Source: Hygrocybe punicea (lineage: Eukaryota; Basidiomycota; Agaricomycetes; Agaricales; Hygrophoraceae). From it: a stretch of 64,000 nucleotides of DNA. Shown piece by piece: positions 1-10,686 of the stretch. Location: positions 5,304,767 through 5,368,766 of the forward strand of contig OY744469.1 in assembly GCA_963556145.1 (NCBI GenBank), written 5' to 3'. The translations under genes and the position numbers were made by a program. The notes beneath the pieces were generated by a model that saw nothing but the letters and a program-made list of their open reading frames with translations, made no database searches and was not told the DNA's origin. Positions within the stretch are counted from its first letter, which is position 1. Every line of letters begins with the position of its first letter.

Positions 1-704
1 TGGTACAAGTACTGGGCAGCCCTGGGACAAAACCATCATCCCTGGGACCATACATTGGGACATTCCATTGTCCCTGGTCTGGTATATGGGATGGCCCATG
101 GGATGACATTTGGTGTTGTGGCCCCATGGGACATCCCTACCAGAGGAGGTGTCTGGGGGAATTTGAGATGCCCCTTCCATAGGTATTTAATAGAAAACTC
201 AGAATGATGATAGCATCTAGTTGTAAATTTCAAGGCCTTGTCATGGCCACTATAGGTACCATGGGTGCGATAGCATAGTATAAGATTGTACATTTGAGAG
301 TCACAGAGCTGATTCTCCTTCAGTTGTTTCCACATATAAAGACAGAAGGAGTAGGAGAGGAAAAGGGCTGGAGATTTTGGGTAATGAGATGGGAAAGAGG
401 AGGGTGTGCTTCTAGTAAACCAATCCCTTGTGCATGTGGCAATCCGAAGCTTGTAGGGGAGTGAGTGAGCAGAGCATGCATAATAAACAAAGAGAAGTGG
501 GGCTACATATGCAGAGGAGGCTGAGCTGAAAATTGAACAAGTGTATTATGAAGAGGATTTGATCAGGATATCAGTGGTTATTACATTATTGGCTGTGCAT
601 ACAATGGCTGACTGGGATGCAGATGCAGAGGAGAGATCTAATTTTCAATCTATGTTAAGGTTAGAGTGCTTCTTGAGGAAAGTGGACTTGGGCTTAAAGT
701 AAGG
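1..704. other. Gene-free stretch with GGGACATYCC motifs
   Basis: No convincing coding region is visible. Positions 1-140 hold several variants of a palindromic decamer (GGGACATCCC / GGGACATTCC) and short CCATGGG words that return as a dense array at 705-962. Between about 150 and 704 I see unique-looking, moderately AT-rich sequence without domain-like ORFs. The motif on both sides could be subterminal repeats of one element, but no terminal inverted repeat or target duplication was found. Confidence 0.5.
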
Positions 705-962
705 GGACATCTCACAGAGGCTTGGTTGGGACATCCCTCTCAGCTTCTGGGATATCCTGTGAGCTTGTAGGATGTCCCACAGCCTTCTCTTGGACATTGC
801 TGTCAGCTTGTGGGACGTCCCACAGTCGGGATGGGATGTCCCACAGCCTTGTCTGGGACATCCCTCTCAGCCCCCAGCCAGCCTGTGGGACATCCCACAG
901 CTTATCTGGGACATCCCTGTCAGCTTGTGAGACATCCCACAGCCTTTTCTGGGATGTCTCAC
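705..962. repeat. Tandem palindromic GGGACATCCC array
   Basis: About ten copies of GGGACATCCC, or its one-base variants GGGATGTCCC and GGGACGTCCC, occur every 20-35 bp, separated by CTCTCAGC/CTGTCAGCTTGTG-like linkers. Because the core is its own reverse complement, units alternate orientation and the region could fold into small hairpins. ORFs over it are compositional shadows. Confidence 0.8.
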
Positions 963-1125
963 CCTGCTCAGCATCTGCTAAGTAATCATACCACTAAATC
1001 ATTATATCATATGTTATAACATAATTTTAAATAATTTACATTTAGTAACTTACTTAAAATAGACATTGCAAATCACATAATTATTTTGCTTAATTATATA
1101 CATATCTACATTATATTATCAGGGG

Positions 1126-2331
1126 ATGAGGGTGGGAGGTGGTGGTGGTGGTGGTGGAGAGAAGAGGAGAGGGGGAAATGACCAGGGGGAATGGAGGGGG
1201 TGGGCAAGGGGAGAAGGGCAGGAGGTGGGCAAGGGGAGAAGGGCAGGAGGTGGATGGGAGGGGGTAGGAGATAGGCAGGGGGAGAAGGGGCAGAGGAGAG
1301 GGAAACGGGGGGAAGGGGAGGGAAACGGGGGGGACCTAAAAAATTACATACCGGGGTTACCTACATGTCCATGCCCCTCCACGTCGCCCTCGTCGCCCCC
1401 GTCGTCGTCGTCGTTCCCGTCTGGCCCCGTTCCCATTCGTGTTGCCGTAGCCGTCCCGTTTGCCGTCCCTCGCCATTTCCGTCCTCGCCGTCCCCATTGT
1501 CGTCGTCCTCGTTGTCGCGGTCTCCGTTGTCGTCATCCCGTTCCCTTGTCCCGGCCGTCCTCGTTTCCGTTGCCTGTTGTCCCCGTCCCCATTCCCGTCC
1601 TCGCTGTCCTTGTCGTCGTCCTCGTCGTCCCCATCCTCGTCGTCGTCATTGTCGTCGTCGTCCCCGTTCCCGTGTGGTGGCCCATGGCCGTCGGCCCCGT
1701 GCCGTTCATGTTGTCGTTGCCGTCCCGTTTGCCGTCCCGTCCTCGCCGTTTCCGTCCTCGTCGTCCCTGTTGCCGTCATCCTCGTTGTCCCGGTCTCGTT
1801 GTCCTTGTCATCCCGTTCCCTCGTCGTTTCCGTCGCCCGTCGTCCGTTGCCCCCATCCCCGTCCCCATGCTCGCTGTCCTCGTCGTCATCCTCGTCGTCG
1901 TCCCCGTCGTCCTCATCGTCCCCGTTGCCGTCGTCCCCGTTGCCGTCGTCCTTGTTGTCTCGGGCTCCATGGTCCTCGTGGTCCCGTTCCCCCGTCCCCG
2001 TCGTCCTCGTTTCCGTTGTCCGTTGTCCCCGTCCCCGTCCCCATGCCCGCTGCCCGTGCCCACTGTCTTCGTCGTTGTTGCCCCTGCCCGTTGTCGTCTT
2101 CCCGTTGTCGTGGTTCCCGGTTACCGTCGTCGTATTCCCCTTTCGCGCCGTCGTCGCGTTCGTTCGTTCACACCCGTCGTCGTCATTCCCGTCGTCCTCG
2201 GTCTTGCTGTCGTGGTCGTCCTGGGTTGCTCCCGTTCACGGCTGCGTCCTCCGTCTCCTTGTTGCCCGCACCGCGTCTACTTGTTGTTGCTGTTGCGTTC
2301 GCGTTCGTTTGGTGCGGCAAAGAAAACCTAA
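1126..2331. repeat. Polypurine block followed by CGTCGTCC/CCCGTT low-complexity DNA
   Basis: Positions 1126-1340 are almost pure purine (GGGGGAGAAGGG type) on the + strand. From about 1372 to 2310 the + strand is dominated by CGTCGTC, CCCGTC and CCGTTGCCGT words. All three + frames and the minus frame stay open only because the repeat has no stop codons: the predicted peptides are Pro/Arg/Val/Ser or Asp/Gly/Thr runs. I treat it as expanded microsatellite-like DNA, not a gene. Similar low-complexity interiors occur in the hAT-like elements at 6883-8571 and 57129-58428. Confidence 0.8.
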
Positions 2332-2655
2332 AACGGTTTATTAATAATTAGTTAGTAGAATAAATGAAAAGGATAAATGGAAGACTTACCTGGGGTGCTC
2401 TGGCATCCGCACCCGTTGTCGTGTCGTTGTTGAAAACGAAGTGTTGTTGAAGTCGCGCGCGAGAATTTCAACCAGAATTTGCCGATATCCAAAACGGGGT
2501 CGAGTTGCCATATAGGGAAGAGTGGCTGGATTTTCTTATTATTATTATATATACTACAACACCTCAATGGCCAAGGCAAGACCCTGAAGAGATGTAGGTA
2601 TGATATACCTACCCCGAGAGGAGTTTTTGTATTTTATTTCATTTTATATTGGGAG
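2332..2655. other. No gene seen
   Basis: Short unique-looking stretch between the CGTCGTCC block and the assembly gap. It shows AT-rich and mixed sequence without a supported ORF or terminal repeat. Confidence 0.4.
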
Positions 2656-2755
2656 NNNNNNNNNNNNNNNNNNNNNNNNNNNNNNNNNNNNNNNNNNNNN
2701 NNNNNNNNNNNNNNNNNNNNNNNNNNNNNNNNNNNNNNNNNNNNNNNNNNNNNNN
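2656..2755. other. Assembly gap (100 N)
   Basis: Exactly 100 undetermined bases, the usual placeholder for a gap of unknown size. It ends at the first base of an inverted-repeat arm (2756), so the missing sequence probably contains more copies of the alternating inverted repeat that follows. Confidence 0.99.
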
Positions 2756-4046
2756 TGAACAAGATTGTAGAGAGAAAGTTGTTCATTTTTTCAAGGGCTA
2801 GAAGTACATATACTGTGTTTTTCTTTATGTTTGTTCTTTGAGCCAACATTACAGCTGGACTATATTTGTCTGCATTGGAATCAAAATATCACAAGAATCA
2901 TATATGTTGGCTCAAAGAACAAGAATAAAGAAAAACACAGTATATGTACTTCTAGCCCTTGAAAAAATGAACAACTTTCTCTCTACAATCTTGTTCATAG
3001 GAGCTCATTTGATGCCATAATTTAACAATATCATTCTGGGTGTTAAAAAACACTTGGTCACCTCTTACTTCATCCACAACTCATCATACACTAAATATTG
3101 TTCAAATGTAATTACAGGAGCTGATAGCCATTAGAAAATAGTACAACTTTCCCTCTACAATCATCTCAATCCATGCAGTATTTCATGAGATACAAGATTG
3201 AGTACAGTAATTTTGTCTAAGTTCATATTGTTTACAGCCATTTGTATAAATGATGGCACTTTTTGAAATTTTTTGAATCAATTGAATAATATGGACTTAG
3301 ACAAATTCTCTGTGCTCAATCTTGTATCTCATGAAATACTGCATGGATTGACATGGTTACAGAGGGAAAGTTGTAGTATTTTCTAAAGGCTATTGGCTCC
3401 TGTAATTACATTTGGACTATATTTAGTGTATGATGAGTGGTGGATGAAACAAAGAGGTAAAGTAGTATTTTTGACACCCAATATGATATTGTAAAATTAT
3501 GGTGTCAAAAGAGCTCCTATGAAGAAGATTGTAGGGAGAAATTTGTTCAGTGTTTCAAGGGCTAGAAGCTCATATACCGTATTTTGCTTCATTTTTGTCC
3601 TTTGATCCCATAATTATGATTCATGTGATATTTCAAACCTAATATAAACAAATATAATACAGAGTAATATTTGACTCAAAGGACAAAAATGAAGCAAAAT
3701 ACAGTATATGAGCTTCTAGCCCTTGAAACACTGAACAAATTTCTCCCTACAATCTTCTTCATAGGAGCTCTTTTGACACCATAATTTTACAATATCATAT
3801 TGGGTGTCAAAAATACTACTTTACCTCTTTGTTTCATCCACCACTCATCATACACTAAATATAGTCCAAATGTAATTACAGGAGCCAATAGCCTTTAGAA
3901 AATACTACAACTTTCCCTCTGTAACCATGTCAATCCATGCAGTATTTCATGAGATACAAGATTGAGCACAGAAAATTTGTTTAAGTCCATATTATTCAAT
4001 TGATTCAAAAAATTTCAAAAAGTGCCATCATTTATACAAACAGCTG
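2756..4046. repeat. Alternating inverted repeats (A/B units), foldback array
   Basis: Two modules, A (about 90 bp, carrying CAAGGGCTAGAAG) and B (about 250-270 bp, carrying TGCAGTATTTCATGAGATAC), alternate orientation. Arms are 2756-2846 with 2904-2997 (A/A'), 2998-3229 with 3287-3521 (B/B'), and 3522-3607 with 3673-3770 (A/A'), then B again at 3771-4046. The block 3247-3607 is a near-perfect inverted copy of 3673-4046, which makes a palindrome of about 800 bp centred near 3640. No ORF of substance is present. This resembles a foldback/MITE that duplicated in head-to-head form. The left end lies in the gap. Confidence 0.9.
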
Positions 4047-4309
4047 TAATCAATTCAAAAATTTCCAAAAATTGTCAAGATACATGCAAACGGCTGTAAT
4101 TATAATTTCAACTGGTTTTTTGCATATGATGCTTTTCATGCATAGTCAAAAAGTAAAATGAAAAACAGATGAGGAAGTGGACTTTGTTGATAATGAAGAA
4201 GAAGATGAGGCAGATATTGAAATTGACAGAGAGCATTGACTGGATTGGAGTGACTGATAACTTTGGTCAATATGACTTGATATTAACTGATATGTACTCT
4301 TAAACATGA

Positions 4310-4530
4310 ATTGAATACTTCCTATCCAAATCTGATTAGTCCTGGTATAGCTACAGCTGAAATTTTAAGAATTTATTTTTTTCAATTGGTAAAAGTAGCT
4401 ACATTGACAAAAATATTTGACAGGATAGGCAATGCCAAAAGCTTAATGGTTACTTAAGGATGCTAAGGGTTTGGTGTTTTTTTCAGAGTTATTTAAGAAT
4501 AGCTGTTTGAACCAACTACTATGTCAGTAC
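4310..4530. repeat. Relict related to the hAT-like MITE at 30217
   Basis: Words such as AAATATTTGACA, CTAAGGGTTTGG and GAGTTATTTAAGAATAGCTG recur, with changes, in 30217-30470, where they form the left part of a MITE with an 8-bp target duplication. Ends are not preserved here, so I call only a diverged fragment. Confidence 0.45.
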
Positions 4531-4534
4531 TACA

Positions 4535-4915
4535 AATAATTTGAAGCAGGACTACAAATGGTTTGAAGCACCACTACAAATAGTTTGAAACATTACCACA
4601 AATCATTTGAGGCACCACTATAAATATTTGTAATGGTGTTTCAAAAGAATTGTAATGGTGCTTCAAACTATTTGTTGTACTGCTTCAAAACATTTGTAAT
4701 GGTACTTCAAATGGTTTGAAGCACCACTACAAATGGTTTGAAGCAGGACTACAATTTTTTTGAAGCACCATTACAAATGTTTTGAAGCAGTACTACAAAT
4801 GTTTAGAAGCAGTACTACAAATTGTTTGAAGTACCAGTACAAATTGTTTGAAGCATCACTGCAAATCATTTGAAGAATGACTATGAATGGTTTGAAGCAA
4901 TACTTCAAAAAATTT
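4535..4915. repeat. Degenerate repeat array built on ACTACAAATGGTTTGAAGCA
   Basis: More than a dozen copies of a roughly 24-bp unit (CTACAAATNNTTTGAAGCAC) are present. Between about 4620 and 4700 the unit is inverted (TTTGTAATGGTGCTTCAAA), then it returns to the first orientation. The reverse strand is open for 115 codons only because of the repeat. Confidence 0.8.
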
Positions 4916-6189
4916 GAAGCACTTTCAACAAATGTTGGCATGGCTTGCAAATGCTTTGAAACTTTTGTTTCAAGCATTTGACACTCTGGTTTCATCCTTA
5001 TACTTGTTTGGGTTTCAAATAGTGACAATTTTACAAAAATCTCACTAGCTTTTGTTGAGTATTTTGACAATAACTGTTGAAATACTTGTACAAACCACAT
5101 TCTGTAAATGAATATCAAAACTTATAGGCATCCTTGAGGACTCCATCACAAAATATTAGCTTATTGACTTGTTTAGTGGGCCAGTGCTGCACATGACATG
5201 AATGAGTTCTTTTTTCCCCCTTCCGACTTCTATGATGAAGTAAGCAATAAGATTAAATTGCATAAAGCATTTTATATATGATATGAGACATATAGCATAT
5301 ATTGTATATTGTAAATTGTTCTAATGAGTTCACTTCATACCTCAGCAACATAAAAAGTAGACAAAATAAAACTACATAGTGGGTCTTCAGTCTTCATCAA
5401 CCTCCTTGCTTACTGTCATATCTGCTGTGCTGCATCATAACTGTCTTCTAAACAGTATGATAACAATTGACTTATATTTTCTCAATCCTACTTCTCTGAC
5501 CTTGAATGCTGTACAACAGATGAGTCATCAATATGAAGACAGCTGTGCTTGTTGAGTGAACTAATGTTGCACATAGCATAAACAAGTCTGTTTTCTTTCA
5601 TTTTATTTGTACGATTGTTACTAACATCAATAAGTGATTATAAGATATATGATAATGTGCGATATCACATTGAATTACATGTTTGAAGTAAAAATAATAG
5701 TAAATGATTAGAAATAAGCTCATTTCTGCTTATATGGCTGATATTTCCATATATAGTAACAGTGGTCATATGTGACTATAACTCGTGTGATCAGCTCAAA
5801 ATTTGGAATATATGGTGACAAATTGCCTTATATGGTTATACTGGTCACATGTGACTATCACCATTGCGATCAGCAAAAAATTTGCTATACAATATCAGAA
5901 ATTACCTTATATGGTTAGATTGGTCACATGTGATTGTCACACCTTCCTGAAATGGTTATATTAGTCAGCAGTTCAATTTTCAGCTGATTCTGACAAGAAT
6001 TGAGGCCAATATAAATATTTTGAATATAATGTGAAGGTAATTTGTCTTTTATGAGGCAACCCATATTCAGATGCTTATGTAAGCTTGTCCACATATGGCC
6101 CCAACTATATCTGATTTTCCAATATCAGAAGTAGAATCATATCTCTTGCCCAAAAAGATTTTCTCTACAGGCGATGCACAAACATTAAT
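4916..6189. other. AT-rich, no gene; short repeats at 5757-5950
   Basis: No ORF with domain character. Around 5757-5950 a unit of about 60-70 bp containing TATGGTTATACTGGTCACATG is repeated three times. The phrase GAGGACTCCATCACAAAAT near 5134 returns with changes near 6390, linking this stretch with the GGAGTCC array that follows. Confidence 0.5.
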
Positions 6190-6224
6190 CAATCAATCAA
6201 TCAATCAATTAATTAATTAATTAC
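6190..6224. repeat. (AATC)n / (AATT)n microsatellite
   Basis: A run of AATC tetramers passes directly into AATT tetramers. A second (TAAT)n tract lies at 24452-24471. Confidence 0.95.
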
Positions 6225-6289
6225 GAACCCTCACTGAACCAGGTCTGATAAAGAACGAGTCTTTTAATAAATTTAAAGAACTCATAATC

Positions 6290-6520
6290 AAGTCTATAGG
6301 GAGTCCCCAAGGAGTCCTCAAGGAGTCCTCAAGGAATCCCATGGACTCCTCAAAGAGTCCCCAAGGAGTCCCCAAGGAGTCCTTGAGGACTTCATTACAA
6401 AATAATGGTTTATTGATCAAGTATATAAAAATTTCCTGAGGACTCCTTGATTTTTTTGAAGTCCTTGAGGACTCCTTAATCACTCCTGGGTCCCTGAGGA
6501 GTCCCTGAGGAGTCCTGAGG
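6290..6520. repeat. GGAGTCC tandem/inverted repeat array
   Basis: GGAGTCCCCAAGGAGTCCTC-like units repeat on the + strand up to about 6395 and again from about 6440 as TCCTTGAGGACTCC. GAGTCC and GGACTC alternate so that most of the array is self-complementary. No coding signal. Confidence 0.75.
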
Positions 6521-6589
6521 AATGCATGGTAGAGTGTGATATACAGCAGTGCTGCAGCAATAGCTGAAGCCAGGTCAACCCACATTGCT

Positions 6590-6845
6590 TGAACAGCTGG
6601 ACCTGGGTCAACCCAAGCATCCCGGATTAGGTGCCCTGGGTTAACCTACCACATGGCAGAGCTGACACTGGGTTTACCCACCCAGCTGCCCTTGACCAGC
6701 AAGAGCCATACCTGGGTCAACCTACCACACCACATTTCCCCAGCAAGAGCTGTCTTTTGGGTTAACCTACCCCCCCAGCAAGCAACTGCACTATGTGTAC
6801 CTACCTTTTACAACTATATCTGTGATTGGGTTAACCAAAATGACT
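6590..6845. repeat. CTGGGTYAACC repeats
   Basis: Imperfect copies of CTGGGTTAACCTACC / CCTGGGTCAACCCA occur about every 45-65 bp (near 6602, 6640, 6713, 6757, 6826). They share no visible ends with neighbouring elements. Confidence 0.6.
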
Positions 6846-7189
6846 GGGTCTACTGCCAGACTCTCTGGATCCATATCCCTTCTAGGCAAATGCACGGATT
6901 GGGCGGATCAGCGCGGATCACGGATATGGATCGCCTCGGATATGGGTCCGGATCAAGATTTCCTGATCCGTTGGACATGTAGAGTGTCCTCGAGCGGATC
7001 GCAGGGCTCGGAAGCTAAGGCTAAATCTGGAACTCTACTGACTACTAAACAGGGCTATCTACTGCATCGAACCGTGGGAAGGTCACGTGATCACTGGACT
7101 AGTGGCTACAATCCACTAGTCCACCGTGCACCTGTGTATCCGTAACCGGTCCCTATTTGGGTAGTGTCACGGTACCTGCGTCGCACATC

Positions 7190-7620
7190 AACATCACCAA
7201 CCACGGCCACAACCACAGCCACGGCGACAACAACAACGAGAATGACAACAACAACAACAGACAACGATGGGACATGGGGAGAAGCGCAGCGGGGGGGTGG
7301 TGCACCCACCTCCCGTTGCAGTAGGTATGTTTTTTTTTTGTTTTTTTTCTTAGCTACTAATTACACAAACGACGACAACGGCAGTACCAACAACACAAAC
7401 ACCACACACCCGACAAGGACGACAGGCGGCGAGGATGAGGGTGACAACAGCGGCCACCACCACAACGACGACAACCTACATCCCTCCAAATAGGACAACA
7501 ACAACAACAACAACATCAACAATGACCACCACGACCACCACAGTGACCACCACCACGACCACTAGCACGACCACTAGCACGACCACGACCATGACCACGA
7601 CCGCGACCGTGACAAAGGCC
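7190..7620. repeat. ACN-triplet low-complexity DNA inside the hAT-like element
   Basis: Long runs of ACC, ACA, ACG and GAC triplets give open frames rich in Thr on + and in Gly/Val on -. There is a short poly-T tract near 7330. The composition matches the CGTCGTCC block at 1372-2310 and the GTGGTG runs of the element at 57129-58428. I do not read it as coding. Confidence 0.75.
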
Positions 7621-7642
7621 ACGGCCATCCCACCACCAACAT

Positions 7643-7697
7643 ACCTCGTGGATGCGCACCGTCACATCAATCGACGTTGGCACTGCAACCGCGAGGT
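7643..7697. promoter_or_regulatory. 54-bp-class dyad module, copy 1
   Basis: ACCTCGTG (7643-7650), 13 bp, ACATCAATCGACGT (7664-7677), 12 bp, CGCGAGGT (7690-7697). The outer half-sites are inverted relative to each other around a central palindrome-like core. Same layout as copies at 8016, 37395, 56313 and 57322. Role unknown; a protein-binding site used by the elements is the simplest inference. Confidence 0.7.
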
Positions 7698-8015
7698 AAC
7701 CGGGAGGATGGTGGTGTGCCCACCACCTGGTCGCGGCCAACCCACCCCCCGCATCACGTTCACGTTGAGACCGGGACAACGGGGAGCCCAAATACGTCAC
7801 CTCACCGCCTTTTGCCCCAAACCCCACCCCCACTTGGTCAACACCCACGGCACCCATTTCCCATCCATTTTTGAGCACCCCCAACTCACTTGCACACCAC
7901 CACGATGACCGGCCATCACCGCTGCCTCAGCCACCACGCGGCCGACCTCCCATTGCACCACGACACGTCTGCATTGTGCCCTGAGCACGGTGCAGACCTG
8001 TCCTCGGCCTCAGTT

Positions 8016-8070
8016 ACCTCGCATGAGCACGCTGCAATGTCAATTGACGTTGGCGCGGTGAACGCGAGCA
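8016..8070. promoter_or_regulatory. 54-bp-class dyad module, copy 2
   Basis: ACCTCGCA (8016-8023), 13 bp, ATGTCAATTGACGT (8037-8050), 12 bp, CGCGAGCA (8063-8070). The right half-site differs at its last two bases, where the nested palindrome at 8068 begins. Confidence 0.7.
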
Positions 8071-8466
8071 TCAGGAAAACTCCATTCCACTTAATTTCAC
8101 TTAATTCTGTCTTATTTGTCTTATTCTGTCTTATAAGTCTTGTTTTAAGGAGGGTCTCACCCTTTTTTCAAGAAAATCCCTTAATGTGTCTTACATTGAA
8201 AATCAAGACATTTTAAGATAACATCAAGTAAACTAAGATATCAAGTCAATAATGATTGTGATTGCTTGTTCACTTCAGAGTCTCTCTTGAGTCATCTTAA
8301 TGTGTCTTGATGTGTCTTGATGTTCAATTTTATATGGTGTAAGACATTTTCTTGAAAAAAGGGTGTGACCCTCCTTAAAACAAGACTTATAAGACAGAAT
8401 AAGACAAATAAGAGATTATAAGACAGAATTAAGTGAAATTGAGTGAAATTGAGTTTTCCTGATGAG
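8068..8466. repeat. Nested palindromic MITE-like element
   Basis: The ends are ATCAGGAAAACTC and GAGTTTTCCTGAT. Arms of about 130 bp (8068-8200 and 8320-8466) are inverted copies carrying TTCTGTCTTATTTGTCTTATTCT and the conserved phrase CCCTTTTTTCAAGAAAAT. It lies within the 6883-8571 hAT-like element, so it inserted later. The same TAAGACAAATAAGA vocabulary appears at 38870-38945 and 53215-53450. No clean TSD found. Confidence 0.8.
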
Positions 8467-8571
8467 GTAAATACCGTATCATATCCGTATCCATGGCTTG
8501 GGTACGGATATTGACGGATACGGATACGGATACCAAATTCGGCACCCGTGGATGATCCGTGCAGTTGCCTA

Positions 8572-9113
8572 ATCCCTTCCATATCCCACTCCATTCCCAA
8601 CTATTTCCATTCCATTATCATCGATTCTGCTCAATTCTGGTCTGTTCCACTGATTCCACTCCAGATTCTGACTCCAGAATCATCCCTATCAATGATGCAA
8701 TGTTAGAATTAGTATGTATCTATTTGTATATCATATATCTTCATGTCCCATTTCCTAGTACATAGGACTTTCCTCCTGTCTCACTCTCCACTCCCTCCCC
8801 TATCATATACAGCCTTTGCTTGTAGCATGTAGTTACTACAGCACAGGATTCCACCAGTAGTATAAAAGTTGTACTTTTACACAGAGAAGAAATACAGATT
8901 GTCATCCCACCTCACAGATTATTACCACACCTCAGTTCTATGCTTTAGTTTCCCCTTGGTCCTTTTCCCCACACTTCCCCTCTGTTCTGGAACCCCTGGA
9001 TCTGGGCAGGATTGAGTAAGACATCTCTATAGGAAACCTAGAACTCCTATGATCACTTATTAGCTTTTTCTGTAGATTCCTCTTCTGGATCTACACTGAC
9101 ACTTGCTGTCACA
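8572..9113 (+). mobile_element. Solo LTR relict (right part), related to the LTRs at 47473 and 51834
   Basis: From 8580 to 9113 the sequence aligns by eye with the reverse complement of the 614-bp LTRs of the 47473-52447 element: the same order of CATATCCCACT, ATCATATATCTTC, ACAGCCTTTGCTTGTAG, TTACTACAGCACAGGAT, TATAAAAG (8861-8868, probable TATA box), CACTTCCCCTCTG, TGATCACTT and the terminal TGTCACA. The left end of this LTR lies just before the hAT insertion (about 6848-6882). No gag or primer-binding site follows, so it is a solo or truncated LTR in + orientation. Confidence 0.75.
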
Positions 9114-10007
9114 ATGTCCTCAAAGCTGTGCAGGAGTGTGCCTGAGTTTTTCAACCAACAGCCTCGAACAATGGAACTAACATGGAGGGTTGCCACTGGC
9201 AATGGTGTAGTTGACAGTGGCAGCAGTGTCAAGATATCACAAGGAAGTGATGGGGACATCTGAGATGACATCCCCATTGGCTTTATTGATGTTGTGATAT
9301 TGGGAAGGCTGTGGGGGGCCCCAAGGGCAAAGGTGAGACCCTTCCCTGCTTTTTCCCCATGTACTTACCCCTTCCTGCCACTTGTTCAGGGCTGGGAGCC
9401 CTCCCCTTTCCATTTCCCCCATCCATGTCGCTTCCTGGCCCTTTCCTTGTAACCCTCACTCCATGCACCCTTCCCCACCCCTCATCATCCATCACAGCCC
9501 TCACTCACCCTCCAGCACTCTTTGCCACCAATCTGATACCCCATCCGACGCCTCTGCAAAGGTGAGCACCCACTCATTTGCCGGCGGCCCATGTATCCTT
9601 ATTTTTTATTTGTTTATTTCTCTTTTATTTTGTTTATTTTCATGTAGATTAGTCTATGTAGAACAATATATCTATGATATGTAAAAAAATCTGCAAGAAA
9701 AGACAGCAGGATAGTGAAATAGTTGTGCTCAATGTCAATGACAACAAGCGCAAATGACTGTGAGTGATGGGCAGGGCCATGGCAATGGTGATGGGAAAGC
9801 CCGAGCCCATCACCCTGGTTATCTAATCAAATGTCCATGCCAAATGGCCTTGCTCAGTACAACTTCTATTTTGAGGAAATATTTATTGGTATTCGACTAA
9901 TTGTTGTGAGTGTGTGGGATTTGATAAATTCCAAGCTAACTAGCTTGTCGATCTGGGGGTGCTTTACAAGCTAATTAGCTAAGGATAACATGATGTCGAG
10001 GTGCAAG
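9114..10007. other. No supported gene
   Basis: Both strands have ORFs of 60-100 codons (for example around 9053-9277 minus and 9311-9565 plus), but none shows a recognisable domain or consistent intron structure. 9600-9690 is T-rich. I leave it unassigned. Confidence 0.4.
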
Positions 10008-10660
10008 GTGCTATCACAGGAGATGGATGAGGATTTTTTGCAAGCAAATATTATGAAGATATCCAGTCAAATTTTGACAACTATTTGTGTTGTTATCTTA
10101 CCTGTGAAAATATTCCAAAAAATGATGTTATCCAAGAGCAGTATTTGTACAGAAAATAGTGCATACAGGAAACAAAATTATTCAGGCTTTTATCATTTTC
10201 ATTATTGCATACATGTATTCAGAAAAGAGAAAATGACACAAATTTTTAGGATTTCTGAATCAATATCTGTGGATTTTATTGTGAGGGCAGAATTTTAGCT
10301 ATTTGGTCTCCGGATAATCGGGACCTGGCTTGTGCCTGAATTATCTCGAGACCAAATATCTTGAAGATCTGCCTGACCATAAGATCCACAGATATCCACG
10401 CAGAAATCCTAAAAATTTGTATCATTTTCTCTTTTCTGAATACATGTACACAATAATGAAAACGATAAAAGCGTGAATAATTTTATTTTCTGTATGCACT
10501 ATTTTTTGTATGAATACTGCTTTTGGATAACATTATTTTCTGTAATATTTTCACAGGTAAGATAACAACACAAATAGTTTCAAAATTTGACTAGATATCT
10601 GCATGATATTTGCTCAAAAGAAAATCCTCATCCATCTCCTGTGTATCAGAGACAACACTG
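10008..10660. repeat. Large foldback: about 300-bp inverted arms with a 50-bp loop
   Basis: 10008-10307 and 10362-10660 are inverted copies with scattered mismatches. Shared anchors include GGTGCTATCACAGGAGATGG-like ends, TTATCTTACCTGTGAAAAT, CAGTATTTGTACAGAAAATA and AAATCCTAAAAATTTGT. The loop includes ATAATCGGGACCTGGC. There are no ORFs of substance and no certain TSD. It ends 27 bp before the stop codon of the Crinkler-kinase gene, so it may overlap that gene's 3' UTR. Confidence 0.85.
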
Positions 10661-10686
10661 ATGAGCTATGAACAAGTGATAGGCAG

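Larger units (their letters stand above)
6883..8571. mobile_element. Non-autonomous hAT-like element, family TAGGCAA, 1,689 bp
   Basis: The left end reads TAGGCAAATGCACGGAT and the right end, read inward, TAGGCAACTGCACGGAT. A perfect 8-bp target duplication, ATCCCTTC, flanks it at 6875-6882 and 8572-8579. Both ends carry many GGATACGG/GGATATGG words as subterminal repeats. The interior holds triplet-rich DNA (7190-7620), two dyad modules (7643-7697, 8016-8070) and a nested palindrome (8068-8466), but no transposase. An 8-bp TSD with short TIRs beginning TAG is typical of the hAT superfamily. The element sits inside a solo LTR relict that continues on both sides. Confidence 0.9.

Noticed and set aside
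720..960. CRISPR-like array
   Set aside because: Spacing is irregular, repeats are 10 bp and palindromic, the spacers are repeats themselves, and the genome is eukaryotic.
1126..2331. 401-codon and overlapping 328- and 294-codon ORFs
   Set aside because: All three + frames and part of the minus strand are open together over simple CGTCGTCC repeats. The peptides are monotonous, so the openness is compositional.
7164..7908. Thr-rich ORFs resembling a mucin-like protein
   Set aside because: They lie in triplet-repeat DNA inside a hAT-like element, have no signal peptide or splice logic, and overlap equally long antisense ORFs.
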